Assembly: GCF_963678635.1 (NCBI RefSeq)
Contig: NC_087062.1
Span: 67,811,415 to 67,875,414 of the forward strand
Source: Symsagittifera roscoffensis
Taxonomy: Eukaryota > Xenacoelomorpha > Acoela > Convolutidae
Direction of reading: 5' to 3'
DNA length: 64,000 nucleotides
Part shown: positions 43,571 through 54,860 of the stretch, piece after piece
Numbering within the stretch: the first letter of the stretch is position 1
Layout of the letters: every line of letters begins with the position of its first letter
Program-made: the position numbers and the translations under genes
The notes under the pieces: generated by a model
Databases searched by the model: none
What the model was told of the DNA's origin: nothing
What the model saw: only the letters and a program-made list of their open reading frames with translations

Positions 43571-45174
43571 TTTAGAAAATTTACTGAGTAAGGGTGGTGT
43601 TTGCCTGTACCTCAATGGACTCATGTATTTTGAGTAAATTTTACAGCCTAAAACACAGCCAATCTTCATTACGATAGTGAGTTTCTTAAGTCGTTTTGTC
43701 TAGTTCAATGACCGTGATTTTTTCTGAAATTTTTAGTTTATAGAGAAAGTTAGTTTTCTGCTAATTGTTCCTACTACTGAAAGTCGGAGGAACTTTGTTT
43801 TTGGGTTTGTTTTGGTTTCTTTTTCACGCAATAACAGGTACAACAAAAATCATCAAAATATGCCCATTGCAATAACATTTTACCGCCGAGACAAAACGGC
43901 GGTAAAGTTTTGCTTTTTTGTCTAGTTTTGAGCAAAAACAGCGAGCGAGAAATATAGTTAAATAAGTTTCTAATTGAATTACAACAGTTCTATGCTTGTT
44001 TCTAAGTATCAGTCGGGCTGTCTTGTCGCCTAATTCAGTCAGCCTCCACAGAGAAAGGTATATAGAAACTTAAAAATTAGAAAAAAAAACTATTTTTGAA
44101 GATTTTTTAAGGTGTCCTTTTGTTAGATAAATGTGGTCCGAAGATTCCGTGCCACTCAGACAGCAACCGGCTATCATTGATAACTTATTATTTTCGGCTA
44201 TCATGTTTAAATTGAAAGTTCATCCAAATTTGTTCTGACCATTGAACTTTGTTTGCAACTTTGTCTTCGAGTTTGTTTTAGTTTTTGCTGTTTTTCGTTG
44301 TTCAGGTACCACAAATAAAACTGGGTCGAGTACATTCGATTGAAACCATTTCGATTTCAATCAATTGACAGTAAAAAATTTCAAATTTTGTCTAGTGTCG
44401 AATAAACTGGATTGAAAGTTTTGCTTTTTAGTTTATTTTCAAGCGAGATTTGTATTGAAACCCTAATTATAGTTTAAATCTAACAACGTCAAATTTAATC
44501 AAAATTTTTTAAAATATATATATACTAAAACTGTTTTGAACATCTTGCTGTTTAAAAAACTTTGAGCGAGCCAAGTTAATCGACCGAGTAGATGTTTTAA
44601 ATAGAAAAGCTAATGAAAAATTAAAAAACTGAAAAATGTCTTTTTTTAAAATCAAAAAACATTGAAAAATGTTTTGTTTTAATTTTTTTTCAATCTTTTT
44701 TTGCTTTGTTTTTCAAATGTTTAAAACAACCTTAGTCAGTTATGATGAGTTTAATAATGTTCTAACAATGTTTTTTGTCTTATGACTGCAAACACCTACC
44801 TTCGGTCGAATTTGTTTTTGTCAATTTTTTGTAGGTCGTTGAAGTAGCTAAATTCTGGAATTGCTGGCTTTCTAAGAACATTTTGGTATACCAAAAAGGA
44901 CCAAAGTTGAAAATTAACAAGACTGCTCTGGTCGTAGAAGGACCAGATATTGAATGCTCCGACTGTGACCAGAGATTGGATGCTCGGAAATAAGATCTGA
45001 GCGTAAAATTCATTACTTTGGGACTTGCATGCAGTTTGCTAAGGCCAATAGTAAGCTGAGCGTAAAATCGATTAATCATGAATTTAAGTAGTAGTGCAAC
45101 CAAAGGTTCGAGCTCAGAATAGTTCAAATTTGGAACAATTTGTCACTACAATGTCAGAAAATAGAAAAACAAGA
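43571..45174. other. AT-rich intron sequence with one perfect hairpin
   Basis: No gene is recognised. At 43879-43906 TTTACCGCCG and CGGCGGTAAA form a perfect 10-bp hairpin with an 8-base loop, conspicuous for its GC content in this AT-rich stretch. T-runs are frequent at 44640-44720. Confidence 0.5.
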
Positions 45175-46900
45175 AAATCGACAACCCCCCCTTCCCCCCA
45201 AATCGGAACTAAGGAAGCTAATGTTATGAAACTCAGATGATGGGTACTAGAGATGATTTGATCCTGTTATACGAAAAACGGGACGCTTCAAATCCATGGG
45301 GGCAAGTGTTAACGGTCCCCGGAAGTGTAAATGGCCCTATCAAAACTCGGCAACTAGGAGCAGTATTAGGCTCTTAGTAATGTTGTAGGCCCAGTTGGGG
45401 GAACCTTAAGTTTAGAACCTCACATCCCAAGATCCCCACTTCCGATTTTATGCACTAAGTAAACATACTCACCGATAAATTTCGCAGGTTGTTTCTCGGC
45501 CCCCAATGAACGCAGGGAGCTGAAACTTGGAGGAATGGCAGGTAATGGCATTTACGCATAATAGGCCATTTACGCAAAATAATGGGCGAGGACATACTGA
45601 TGTTATTGCGGCAAAAGATACTAGTCCCAACCGCCGGAAAAAAACCCTCGTGAGTTAAACTCTCCAGTGGATCCTTGCGGTGTTAATAGCCGCTTGCAGG
45701 AAAAAGTGATAATTGACCTTGGAATTGGGATAACTTGTGAAATATTAATGGGATTTGATTGAACTTGGCAGTTGGGGTCCCCCATGGGGTTCTGAATCCA
45801 AATATGGAAGTTTGACCCCAGATGACCCCCGAATTAAGTTAACGTTCGGGCGTTAAGACCTTAAGGCTGCATAAAAAACCCTGTTTGGAAATGAGAATTG
45901 GTCAGCTTATTAATAACTGGGAGGAAACCTTGGAGTAGTAGAATTAAAATCAAAGTAGACTTGGTAAGCATTGGATATTAATAGCAATTCAACTAGACTA
46001 AAGAAAAGTAGTCCCAGGGGAAAATGGAAGTAATATGACCGCGGCATGAGAAGTAGGTCTCCTGAATAGTATGAACGGACGCAGAATTTACTTGGCTCCC
46101 GGAGGTGACTTTTTGGTTTAATTTAACCCCTAACAGACAAACTACGTTCCCCTGATAGCGCAGTAGAACGGCGGTTTTGGAATAGAGTTTAGATGGAAAC
46201 TTTAGAATGCTTGAAGTTAAAAAGTTAAATAGTTTTCCATGAAAAAGGTCTCCCCTACTCTCGGGAGTTCAAAAAGTTACCGGGCTAATCAAAATAAAGA
46301 CCTTGGGTGGGTGACTGAGTGAGCTTAGCATGGTTTGTGGTGGAGTTGAACTGGAAGCCAGGAACTAGTTGACAAGAGTTGTATGACAATTGTATATTTG
46401 GTCAAATTGTGACACCTACCGCCTACCGGGTATCTAGTAAGTGTGAAGAGATTAATAAAAGAAACCGAACTTGGCACGTGGTAGAGTTGACAAGGGGAGG
46501 GAGATAGTCATACAACATTTGCAAGCGAGTGATTAAAGCGGGTGATTAAAGCGGATGTCTGGACAGATAGGGAATGGCGTGACTTAAATAAAACTAAGTA
46601 TAAATAAAGATAAGGAACTGGAGGGTCCCGTTAACCCTTTAAGAGTCAGAACATTTTATGCTATTGAGTCGAATAGCTGATTCTCGGAGTAAGAGAACGA
46701 TTGTAGCAGAAACAGTAGGTAGTTGGTTCTCATCAGAGTGACAACAGTGATTCATGAAGCTAACGAGATTAGATGAAGTACCTCAAAGGAATCGTGATCC
46801 GAAGAGACTGTAAATTTTAGCAGGTTAAAATGAGTATTTGTGTGGAATTACTGTGCGTTGATTAGATAGGGTTCTCTAGCGAGATAGAGAGAGAGAATCG
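45175..46900 (+). repeat. Long inverted repeat, left arm
   Basis: The reverse complement of 52980-54860 at roughly 75-80% identity by eye. Matching blocks include CCCCCCAAATCGGAA, ACTAGAGATGATTTGA, CCGGAAGTGTAAATGGCCC, AATAGCAATTCAACTAGA, AGGTCTCCTGAATAGTATGAA and TGTGACACCTACCGC. Small coding-like pieces (RDDLILLYEKRDASNPWG) have counterparts in the other arm (RDDLTRAYKTRDPSDPWA), so a decayed transposon protein is likely. Confidence 0.85.
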
Positions 46901-49625
46901 TTTAGTGGAGTTAATTTGAAGTTGAATGGCAATTAGGCAATTGTGCTGATAAATCTCGGACCCTTTCCTTTCTATTATAATCTTAGATTTTGTTCTTGCC
47001 ACTCATGGTTTTCTGTATCTGGACTTATAGCTTCTGAGTTTAATTACGATAGGAATTCTTGCGATTGTATTGAGCAGACGAGACAACATAAAGAGTAGTA
47101 CACAAGAAGGGGGCAAGCAGCACATTACAATACAAAATTGCTGCCACCAACTGAACCCTTTTGGGATTGTAGATAGTCGCTCCGCAGATTTCGCTACCCA
47201 TGATACCACTTTGCGGTGTCGTTAAGAGAGAAAGAGAAAACGAACCTAGAAAGCAACCCCCTAATTCTACAATCACGTTTTGGGAACGATTTTTTTGTGA
47301 GCTGGCTTAAATTGCCGCTTACGCACCCATTAATTGACCCAAATGGTCAAATTGAAAATTTTCCAACTCTCACAGTTTTAAGAAAAACTTATAACATTTT
47401 TTAAATTTAAGATACTTCCGATTATATCAGAGTTCAAACAGGTAAATTAAAAATCTTAAGACTCGTTTCAGCGATGGCGCAGAAGACCCCCCTAGAGTAA
47501 TTGGTGACTGACAAGGAGGCGGGTCTGCTCTAGCATAAATGAGAGACAGTAATGTAAACATAAGCGAAGCAAGGGGCGAAACTTCGAAGAAATTTATGAG
47601 CCGAAAGTATGATCCATTGTTTATTACATCAGTAGTCTAAAATTGACAAGCAAGTTTTGGTTAGCAAGTGACGAAACAGTTATTTGTTTACTGCCTATTT
47701 TTCTCAATTACCTTCTGAAATGCATTCACTTTATTTTTTTTCACTACTTTCTAGAGCCGAGCTGTTTTTTTTCCATTCAACGAAAAATTGTAAGTTTGAT
47801 CAGCCAAATGGATATCGTAGAAAACAAGAAATATAGAGTTTGAAGTTTTGACACTTGCTAGATGAAACCGATCAGAAGGAGCTAGCCGGATCATAATTTA
47901 AAAGTTTTGCTTTGAAAACCTAAAATACAGAGTATCTCTTAGCTAGTTTAAGAGAAGTTTGTGCAAACATCGCAAAAAATTGAATATACTGGCTCAAATT
48001 AATTCTTGGGGAAGCCGATGAGCTTGTATTATTCTTTATGCTGCAGTAAAACGACATACAAAAATAGAAAAAGTTAATTGGTTCAGCGGCGAGAAAACGG
48101 TCTTATCTGTTTTCATGAACAAAAGGTAAAATTCGTTTGTACCATAAGGTGGAAAAAATTTAGAGATAGCATTACTGCTTAGAAGAATTCTGCTGAAACA
48201 ACCTTTGTATTGGCCTTATTCAATAATCAAGGCAAAACTTACTCATAAATATAGCTGCTCATTGATGACGTTGGACCAAGTAACTTTTTCAAATTGCTTA
48301 TCTGTTTTTTTTTCGCGGCTCAAATAGTAAGTCCGGCTTATTATCTTCCAAAGAACCGATTTGAGACTGTAATGTCAAATTTTTTGTGTTGTTTGCGAGG
48401 ATTTTTCCCAATCATGAAGACCTATGAAAGTATTTTTCTCAATATTTGTTCCGGCTGGCTCCTTCCAAATAGTAATCAAAAAGTTGCAACTTCTTAGTCC
48501 CGTGACTGTAGTTCGGAAAGGGGTTCTGGGTGGTCAGGGTTCCCAAGTTTATCAACCCCCTATTAAATAACCCAACTACAAATTCACCTCAATAACCTTA
48601 ATTTTCAATTGTTAGAATCAAAGTGAAAGTTACTTGAAAGGAATTCGGAACCATAGCGTCGGTAAACATCAAAGCTTTATTGCGAATATTTTTGCTAAAT
48701 GAAACGAATTAAATTGCAAGTTGTTAAATGCGGCTTAGATCTGAGCATAAATGTTTTTTGCCTCAGTCTAGTCTTTGATATGAGCATGAAAAGTAATCCG
48801 ACGGCATGATTCAAAATATTTACTAAAATTATAAGATTTTTTTACAAAATTGAACTCGATTTTGAAAATATTCTGGCTAATATAAGGTTAAATGATTGAA
48901 TTTAATGAAAATATGGAATAAAAAAGTTTTTGACCAAAAGTTTAGTCGATCTAATTTAAGTTTATTTCTAATGCCGATCTTTTTAAAGTAAAACTTATCT
49001 AGTTTTTCGAAACATCTAAAGTTTTTGTCAATTTTTTCAAGTGTCGGCATAACAACGCATTATCTAAAGATTTTGTCAGCCCCTAGTCCCAGCCTAGCAA
49101 CCCACCAAAGGAGTGATCGTTACAGATTAAGTTACTAGAGATTTGCGATGATTTTCCAAGTACAGGGGGCGTTAACCACTTTTGGTTCCATAGTGAAGGG
49201 GGGATAGGACTTCTCGTTTTTAAAAGTCTTGTGTTGCTTTCAATTAGCACGATGAAGGTTATCTCTGTTTCAAACTCGTGAATGAGGGACTATTTCATTA
49301 ACTAATCAAAATGCATTTATTTTTGAGTTGCTAAAGTTATCAAGGGAGTTAAGAATGGCTTCTCAGGCCTCAATTAGTACAGTCAATTGGAATACTCCTG
49401 TAGTTATAAGAAAGACTTAATTTGAAACAAATAATCGGTATTAAAAAGGGTTAAAAGTGGGGTATTTTGTTACGGGGTTATAAAGTAGAAGGTGTAAAAA
49501 TTGGGGGTTAAATAACGTTAGAATAAAGAGTTGGACACCGTGGTCAGCGGGTGAGTTTCGTTAGAGACGAGCAAGCGATGCGTCAACCAACCCCTCTTAT
49601 CATTTAATGAGTTGTTTTGTTTCAG
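46901..49625. other. Intron sequence before receptor exon 2, no gene recognised
   Basis: AT-rich. A minus-strand 78-codon frame at 47276-47040 has a hydrophobic stretch (LVAAILYCNVLLAPFLCTTLY). I cannot tell a chance frame from an exon of another gene. Confidence 0.35.
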
Positions 49626-50003
49626 TTTAGTATTCGGCGGCTACTCGGACTTCTCCTGTGCGGTTTCAAGATGGTTAGGACTAACTACGTTACTTGCAGC
49701 AGCTGGCGAGCACTCACTTTTGTCTTTCGATCGATTTGTGCTCATTAAAACTGGTCCCTGGTACCAAGAAAATCTGATGTTCAATATAAAGTATCCTTTG
49801 ATTGCGACGACAATCAACTACATATTATGTGCATTGGTGCCCATTTTAGTACTCTTTCAGGTGAACTACAATGAAAACACCGAATCCTGTCTCTTCGATT
49901 CGCCAGGGATTACCATGGGCTCCACTGCACAGGTGTTCTTAATTGGTCTGCTTGCTCGCTCTGCCATTGCTATTTTGAATGTGTACAACATGAGAAGAAT
50001 GAA
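49626..50003 (+). CDS. GPCR-like 7TM receptor, exon 2 (end of TM2 to TM5)
   Basis: The acceptor TTGTTTCAG is followed by T, completing the phase-2 codon from exon 1, and the donor AA/GTAAGT closes the exon in phase 2. The 125-codon body reads: end of TM2 (LVFGG), extracellular loop with a Cys (FSCAVSRW), TM3 (LGLTTLLAAAGEHSLLS) closing with DRF in place of the rhodopsin DRY, loop 2 (KTGPWYQEN), TM4 (YPLIATTINYILCALVPILV), loop with the partner Cys (TESCLFD) and TM5 (STAQVFLIGLLARSAIAILN), then basic YNMRRM. Together with exon 1 this gives about 202 residues. TM6-TM7 must lie downstream and were not found. Function and ligand unknown. Confidence 0.85.
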
Positions 50004-50556
50004 GTAAGTTCAAATTTAATTAGCAAAATGTCTTCGAAAGTTTGGACCTTGGTGCGGTCCTTATGGTGGACCAATAAAGCCCATAAGTGTCAAAAACTGA
50101 CAAATAAGTCAGTAGGTATTTTGTCATATGAAGAACTAAAATACTCATTTTAAGTGCTATAAATTTCAGAGGAATTGGAACTAAGATGTCGTTTTAGGCT
50201 TTTTGTTGATTTTGTTTGACTAAAAAATAATTATTGATATAATTAGGCGCACGAATAATATTCTCTTTTGCTGAGTACAAATTTGCTAAATAGGGCATAA
50301 TTTTCAATTTGCAACAAACGCGCTTACAGTATCTTTCTCTAGCGCTTACTCAAAGGTTTACTCAGAACGCCATCGTCCAATAAATTTAGTGTAGTTTGAC
50401 GCCAACGTTGCCTTTTTTACATTTTACACAAGCAAAGCTTGTGTTATAGTATGAACTATCTTCTTTCCAACCTAACTCATAAATATGTTTGTTTGCGACG
50501 CGAATATTGTTGCGCCAAAATGTGTTCAATAACCAGCTATTAAGAACAGCTAACCC
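50004..50556. other. Start of the next receptor intron, no gene seen
   Basis: Follows donor GTAAGT at 50004. AT-rich, with no recognised exon. Confidence 0.4.
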
Positions 50557-51250
50557 GCACCCAGGGGATTTTCTGTGCAAGATCTGCAATTATTTATTTC
50601 TTACATTACTTGATTCTCAGATCTATCTGGATAAGAAATTGACAATTTTATATCTGAATTAGATCTGAGATAACCTTTGTTAAATTATAATTTGTGCATT
50701 TTGAACATACAAAACAATTGAGTTTTTATTTTTTGATGTTTCTGCAACACACAATTGTTCAAATTTACTAGCGGTAAAAAAGTTTCGAATAATTTCACAA
50801 ACAGTTTTTTTAACAAAATCTTTTGTTAAACTGAGGTAAAAAGTTTTCAAAAACTCTTAGAAGATCTATCAATTTTTGATTTTCATGCGCTATTTCATGC
50901 GCGTTTTCAATGTTTGTTTTATGCTTGGGAAAACATACTTTGGCAGTCTCCCATCGGAAACTATGCTGAGTACTTGCTAATAGCTAGCAGAAGCTATTAA
51001 ATTCAAAAGTATTAAAAATTATAAAAACTGTGCAAAAATTATTGATTTTTTCAGATTTAAAAATAATAATGAACAAGTACATTTCAGATCTGAATTCTTT
51101 TTTTTTCAGATCTGAAATAACCAAGAAAAACTAAATTTCAGATCTGAAATTAGATCTGAAACAAGGCTTTCCTAAAATATTCAAGCGTTTTTTGACATTT
51201 CGCAACCCATTTCAGATCTGAAAAAGATTGATTCAGATCTGAAGAAGAAA
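50557..51250. repeat. Palindrome-rich repeat (AGATCT family), copy 2
   Basis: Direct-orientation homologue of 42787-43570 with about ten AGATCT sites. With copy 1 it brackets receptor exon 2. Confidence 0.85.
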
Positions 51251-51999
51251 CTCGGGATAGCTAAGGTTATTAACACAGACTATTTTATTACAAACAGCAC
51301 TTTAGCTTCAAAATATTTTGGATCTGTAGCATAGAGGTAGGGAAGGAGACCCGCAACAAACTAAGAGGGGTTTGAACTTGGGCAGGGCTGGATGTTTTGT
51401 TGAACTTTTTCGTATACTGGTTAAAATGCGTCCGCTCTATAAATTGAGACATGTTAGTTGGTAAATTTATTTTTTTTCAAATTCTTCAAATTGACTGGTA
51501 ATGCTAATACGTGATAATTTGCTCGCGTCACTTAGCACTTATGTAGACTCATAATTGGTGTGCGTCACTTAAGAAATTTTGTAGACTCAAAGTTCTACTC
51601 ATTCAGTTTCGCCAAGTAGCGTTTATGGTCATATTTTTGATTGTGTATGCGAAGTGCTACTTCGCCTCTGTTAAGTATGTAGATTTTGGCGAGTGCCGGT
51701 CTTAAAGCCGAGGGAACTTCAAGCCGAATCGTAAAATTAGGAGCTTCAAGACTAATGTTTTCTCTTGAGTGCCGGTCTTAAAGCCGAGGGAACTTCAAGC
51801 CGAATCGTAAAATTAGGAGCTTCAAGACTAATGTATTAGTTTTTAAGGTTGCTTTGAAAAATTTCTCAAATTCATGATCTTTCTTTACCAGTTATTGACA
51901 TTTTCATAAATTTTGAGCTTCTAATTGTTGTTTGAGAATGTTAAAAGTTGATATTTTGTTGAAGGGGAATTTTCATGTATATAAATTATGCATTTCGAA
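51251..51999. other. Non-coding, with two short tandem duplications
   Basis: GCGTCACTTA...GTAGACTC occurs twice at about 51525-51590. A 68-bp block starting GAGTGCCGGTCTTAAAGCC occurs twice, identically by eye, at about 51691-51758 and 51767-51834. No gene seen. Confidence 0.6.
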
Positions 52000-52270
52000 A
52001 TCCGGCTGATAGAACTCCTAGATGTCCGGTACCACTGGATAGGAAGTGGGTAAAGTTGACTCAACACGACATAACAAAAAGGCACTATCATGCTCAACGT
52101 ATAAATCACCCTACTTCGGCTTTTTAAAATTAATTCTGAGGTCGCACGTTTTCATTGTTCTATTTTTAAAAAAGGCGAAAAAATGATTTTTTTTTGACCC
52201 GCTAAATAAAACTAAAAGTGATCAAGATAATACCTACAAATTTGCACAACACTGATATAATGACCCGAGA
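52000..52270. repeat. Dispersed repeat, inverted partner at 63670-63950
   Basis: Shares GATAGGAAGTGGGTAAAGTTGA, GAGGTCGCACGTTTT and AATACCTACAAATTTGCACAAC in inverse orientation with the far right of the window. Contains no coding sequence. Confidence 0.75.
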
Positions 52271-52979
52271 AATAAAATGAAATAAATGGAAATTAATCGA
52301 TGAACAAAATTTATTTTTGGGCAGAAACAAATAGTAACAAAAGTGGAAAAGAAATGGAACATAATGGATTGAAAATAGATTTTGTTGCCTGGAAAAATAG
52401 CAATATTATAATTCACTTTTAATTGATTAACATTACAAGCCCAAATTGTGCATTTTGTGAATTGCATGCCGTCTTCATTACAAGGACGCTCCCTTTGTTT
52501 TTCTTTTGCTCTTTCACTTTCTTTAATCGTTTCGACAAAATTTTAACATGTTTAAAGACCTGTTTCTGGACACAAACAGTTCCGCTTATCCAGTCGTCTC
52601 CTCTAAGCACGCTTTCACTCTTTTTAACGGCCGCAGAGCTTCTCCTCTTTGTACCGTGTAATAGCGGGGGACACTAAGACACGATTTTATCCACAGTCTC
52701 GAAATGGTTATGTTGGTGGTCAGACTAAATCGACCGATCAAAGGATTACGCAACTTCCCACTTAATTTAGGCTCTTTTCGGCTCTCCTCTTGCGCTTCTA
52801 GCTAGTTCAACAAATCGTGGGCACAAAAAATAAATTCTCAACCGCGAAGGAAGTAAAAGCAATTTACAGTGCCCTTTATGAGCTAACTACTATTTAGCAA
52901 CTTCTATAACGAAGCCCGCGTTTCGTTCCGTTCAATTGCTTCGTTATCTCGCTCGTCGATTTTCGCTTGGCGCAATTCT

Positions 52980-54860
52980 AAACTCACCTACTCCAGCAGC
53001 GCAACTCGCTCACACAATTGATTCAACCCGGTACTAAGTTCGGGTTGAAATGCAACTCGCTCGCACAAAGAGTTCAACACGGTACTAAACTCGGTTTCCA
53101 ATCAGCTCGCTCACACTACTAGTTCAACCCGGAACTAAACTCGGGTTCCAGCGCAATTCAATCACTAGCAATAATTGTTCTCTACTCCTAGCAGCCAACA
53201 ACTGTTCTGACTCTTACAGGCTCTCCGGTACCCTCCAATTCTTTATCTTTCTTTACACTTTAGTTTTAGCTTAAGTCATTCCCTATCAGTCCTGCCAACC
53301 GCTTAAATCACCCGTCCGCACATGTTTTAAGACTATATCCCTCCCCACGAGCCACGTGCCAAGTTCGCTTTCTTTTATCAATCTTTTCAAGCTTTTTAGA
53401 TACTCGGTATGCGGTAGGTGTCACAATTTGACCAAGCAAACAAATGTCATACGATTCTGATCAGCAAATTCCTGACCTCAGTGACTTCGGCCCTCGAGTT
53501 CAACTCAACCTCCAAAGCATGCTATGTTTACTAGGTGACCCTCCCAAGGTCTTTATTTTAATTATCCCGTTAACGTTCCGACCTCCTAAGGGTAGGGGGA
53601 GACCCTTTTCATGGGTAGCGAATTTATTCCAAGCATCTAAAATTTTGATTGGTACTCTATTCCAATCCCGACCTTCTAGCTATCAGGGGAACGTAATTCG
53701 TCTATTAGGGGTCAAATTAAACCAAAAATTCACCTCCGGAGAGCCAAGTAAATTCCCCGTCTGTTCATACTATTTAGGAGACCTAATTCTCATGCTGCTG
53801 TCTTATTACTATCAATTTCCTTTGGGACTGCTTTTCTTTAATCTAGTTGAATTGCTATTAATAGATCATTCGCCAAGCTAAACTGAACCCATTATTTACC
53901 AAGTCCACCTTGAATTAACTTTACTAACCCAAGGTTGCGATATAAAACTAAATCTCTATCAGCTTCTGTCTAGTTCCCAAAATATAAGTTTTCCTCCCGA
54001 TTTTTAGCACGGTTACCCGTTCATATTTCCAGGGGTTGGGCTGGAGAGTACGCCACTTTCCGGTGTTAATCTAGGGATTTTCCATGCAATTTTGGGGTCA
54101 AACGCCCAAATGTCAACTTAAGGTCACCCAGGCGTCAACCGGGGTCAAACTGCCATGTTTGGGTTTAGAACCCCATGGGAGTCCTAACTACTAAGTTCTA
54201 TCCATATGACATTAATACTTCACTAGTTATGCCATTTCTAAGGTCCATTATCACTTTTTCCGGAAATGGGCTATTAACACCGGAAGGAGTCGCCTGAGGG
54301 TTTTCACTCACAAGGGGTCTTTTTCGGGGTTCATACATTATGTCCATTGCCGCAATTAAATTATTATGCCACCGTTCATCATTTCGCGTATATTGCCTAT
54401 TTCCGGTCAAAGATGGTGTTTTCCCAAGTGCTAATAGCTTACGATCCACTCGTTGGAAAAGGTTCAAATTATAAGACAAGATGTATCTTGCTATTACCTA
54501 TCATCTCTCCAAGTTTCAGCTCCCAGTGATCATTGGAGGCCGAGAAACGGCTTCCGGAAGTTAGGGGTGGGTTTGTTTACTTAGGGCATAACACCGGAAG
54601 TGTGGTTCCTGGGAGTCTGGGTTCCAAACTTAAGCTTCCCTCATTTAGGCTTACAACATACTGAAATTTGAGTCCAAAACCGCCGCTTTTTTCCGAGTTC
54701 TGATCGGGCCATTTACACTTCCGGGTATCGTTATCACTTGCCGCCCAAGGGTCTGAGGGGTCCCGAGTTTTGTATGCCCGGGTCAAATCATCTCTAGTAT
54801 CGCTCTTCTGAATTTCATAACATTTGCTTTCTTATTTCCGATTTGGGGGGGGGGGGGGTT
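52980..54860 (-). repeat. Long inverted repeat, right arm
   Basis: Partner of 45175-46900. Open frames within it (for example 53444-53881 plus, 54198-54479 and 54577-54786 minus) are not supported as genes, but the minus-strand pieces match the coding-like pieces of the other arm. A run of 13-14 G at about 54846-54858 marks its outer end. Confidence 0.85.
53001..53156. repeat. 51-bp minisatellite, three units with hairpins
   Basis: Units start near 53001, 53052 and 53102 and contain AACTCGCTC-CACA followed by CAACCCGGTACTAAGTTCGG and TTG. The CAACCCG / CGGGTTG halves can pair in unit 1, with weaker pairing in units 2 and 3. It is absent as an array from the left inverted arm. Confidence 0.8.

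Larger units (their letters stand above)
13774..49625 (+). other. Intron of about 35.9 kb in the receptor gene
   Basis: The donor GTACGT at 13774 and the acceptor TTGTTTCAG ending at 49625 are both in phase 2, and the protein reads through with continuous transmembrane topology. The interval is filled by mobile elements: a dispersed AT-rich repeat, two tandem BEL/Pao remnants, the 17.65-kb gypsy-type insertion, a palindrome-rich repeat and one arm of an inverted repeat. No exon was recognised inside it, although small exons would be missed. Confidence 0.6.

Noticed and set aside
47040-47276. Minus-strand 78-codon frame with a transmembrane-like stretch as an exon of a second gene
   Set aside because: No convincing splice pair or homologous partner. 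Left as undecided non-coding sequence.
53444-53881. 145-codon plus-strand frame in the right inverted arm
   Set aside because: The other arm does not preserve it, whereas pieces of the opposite strand are shared between arms.
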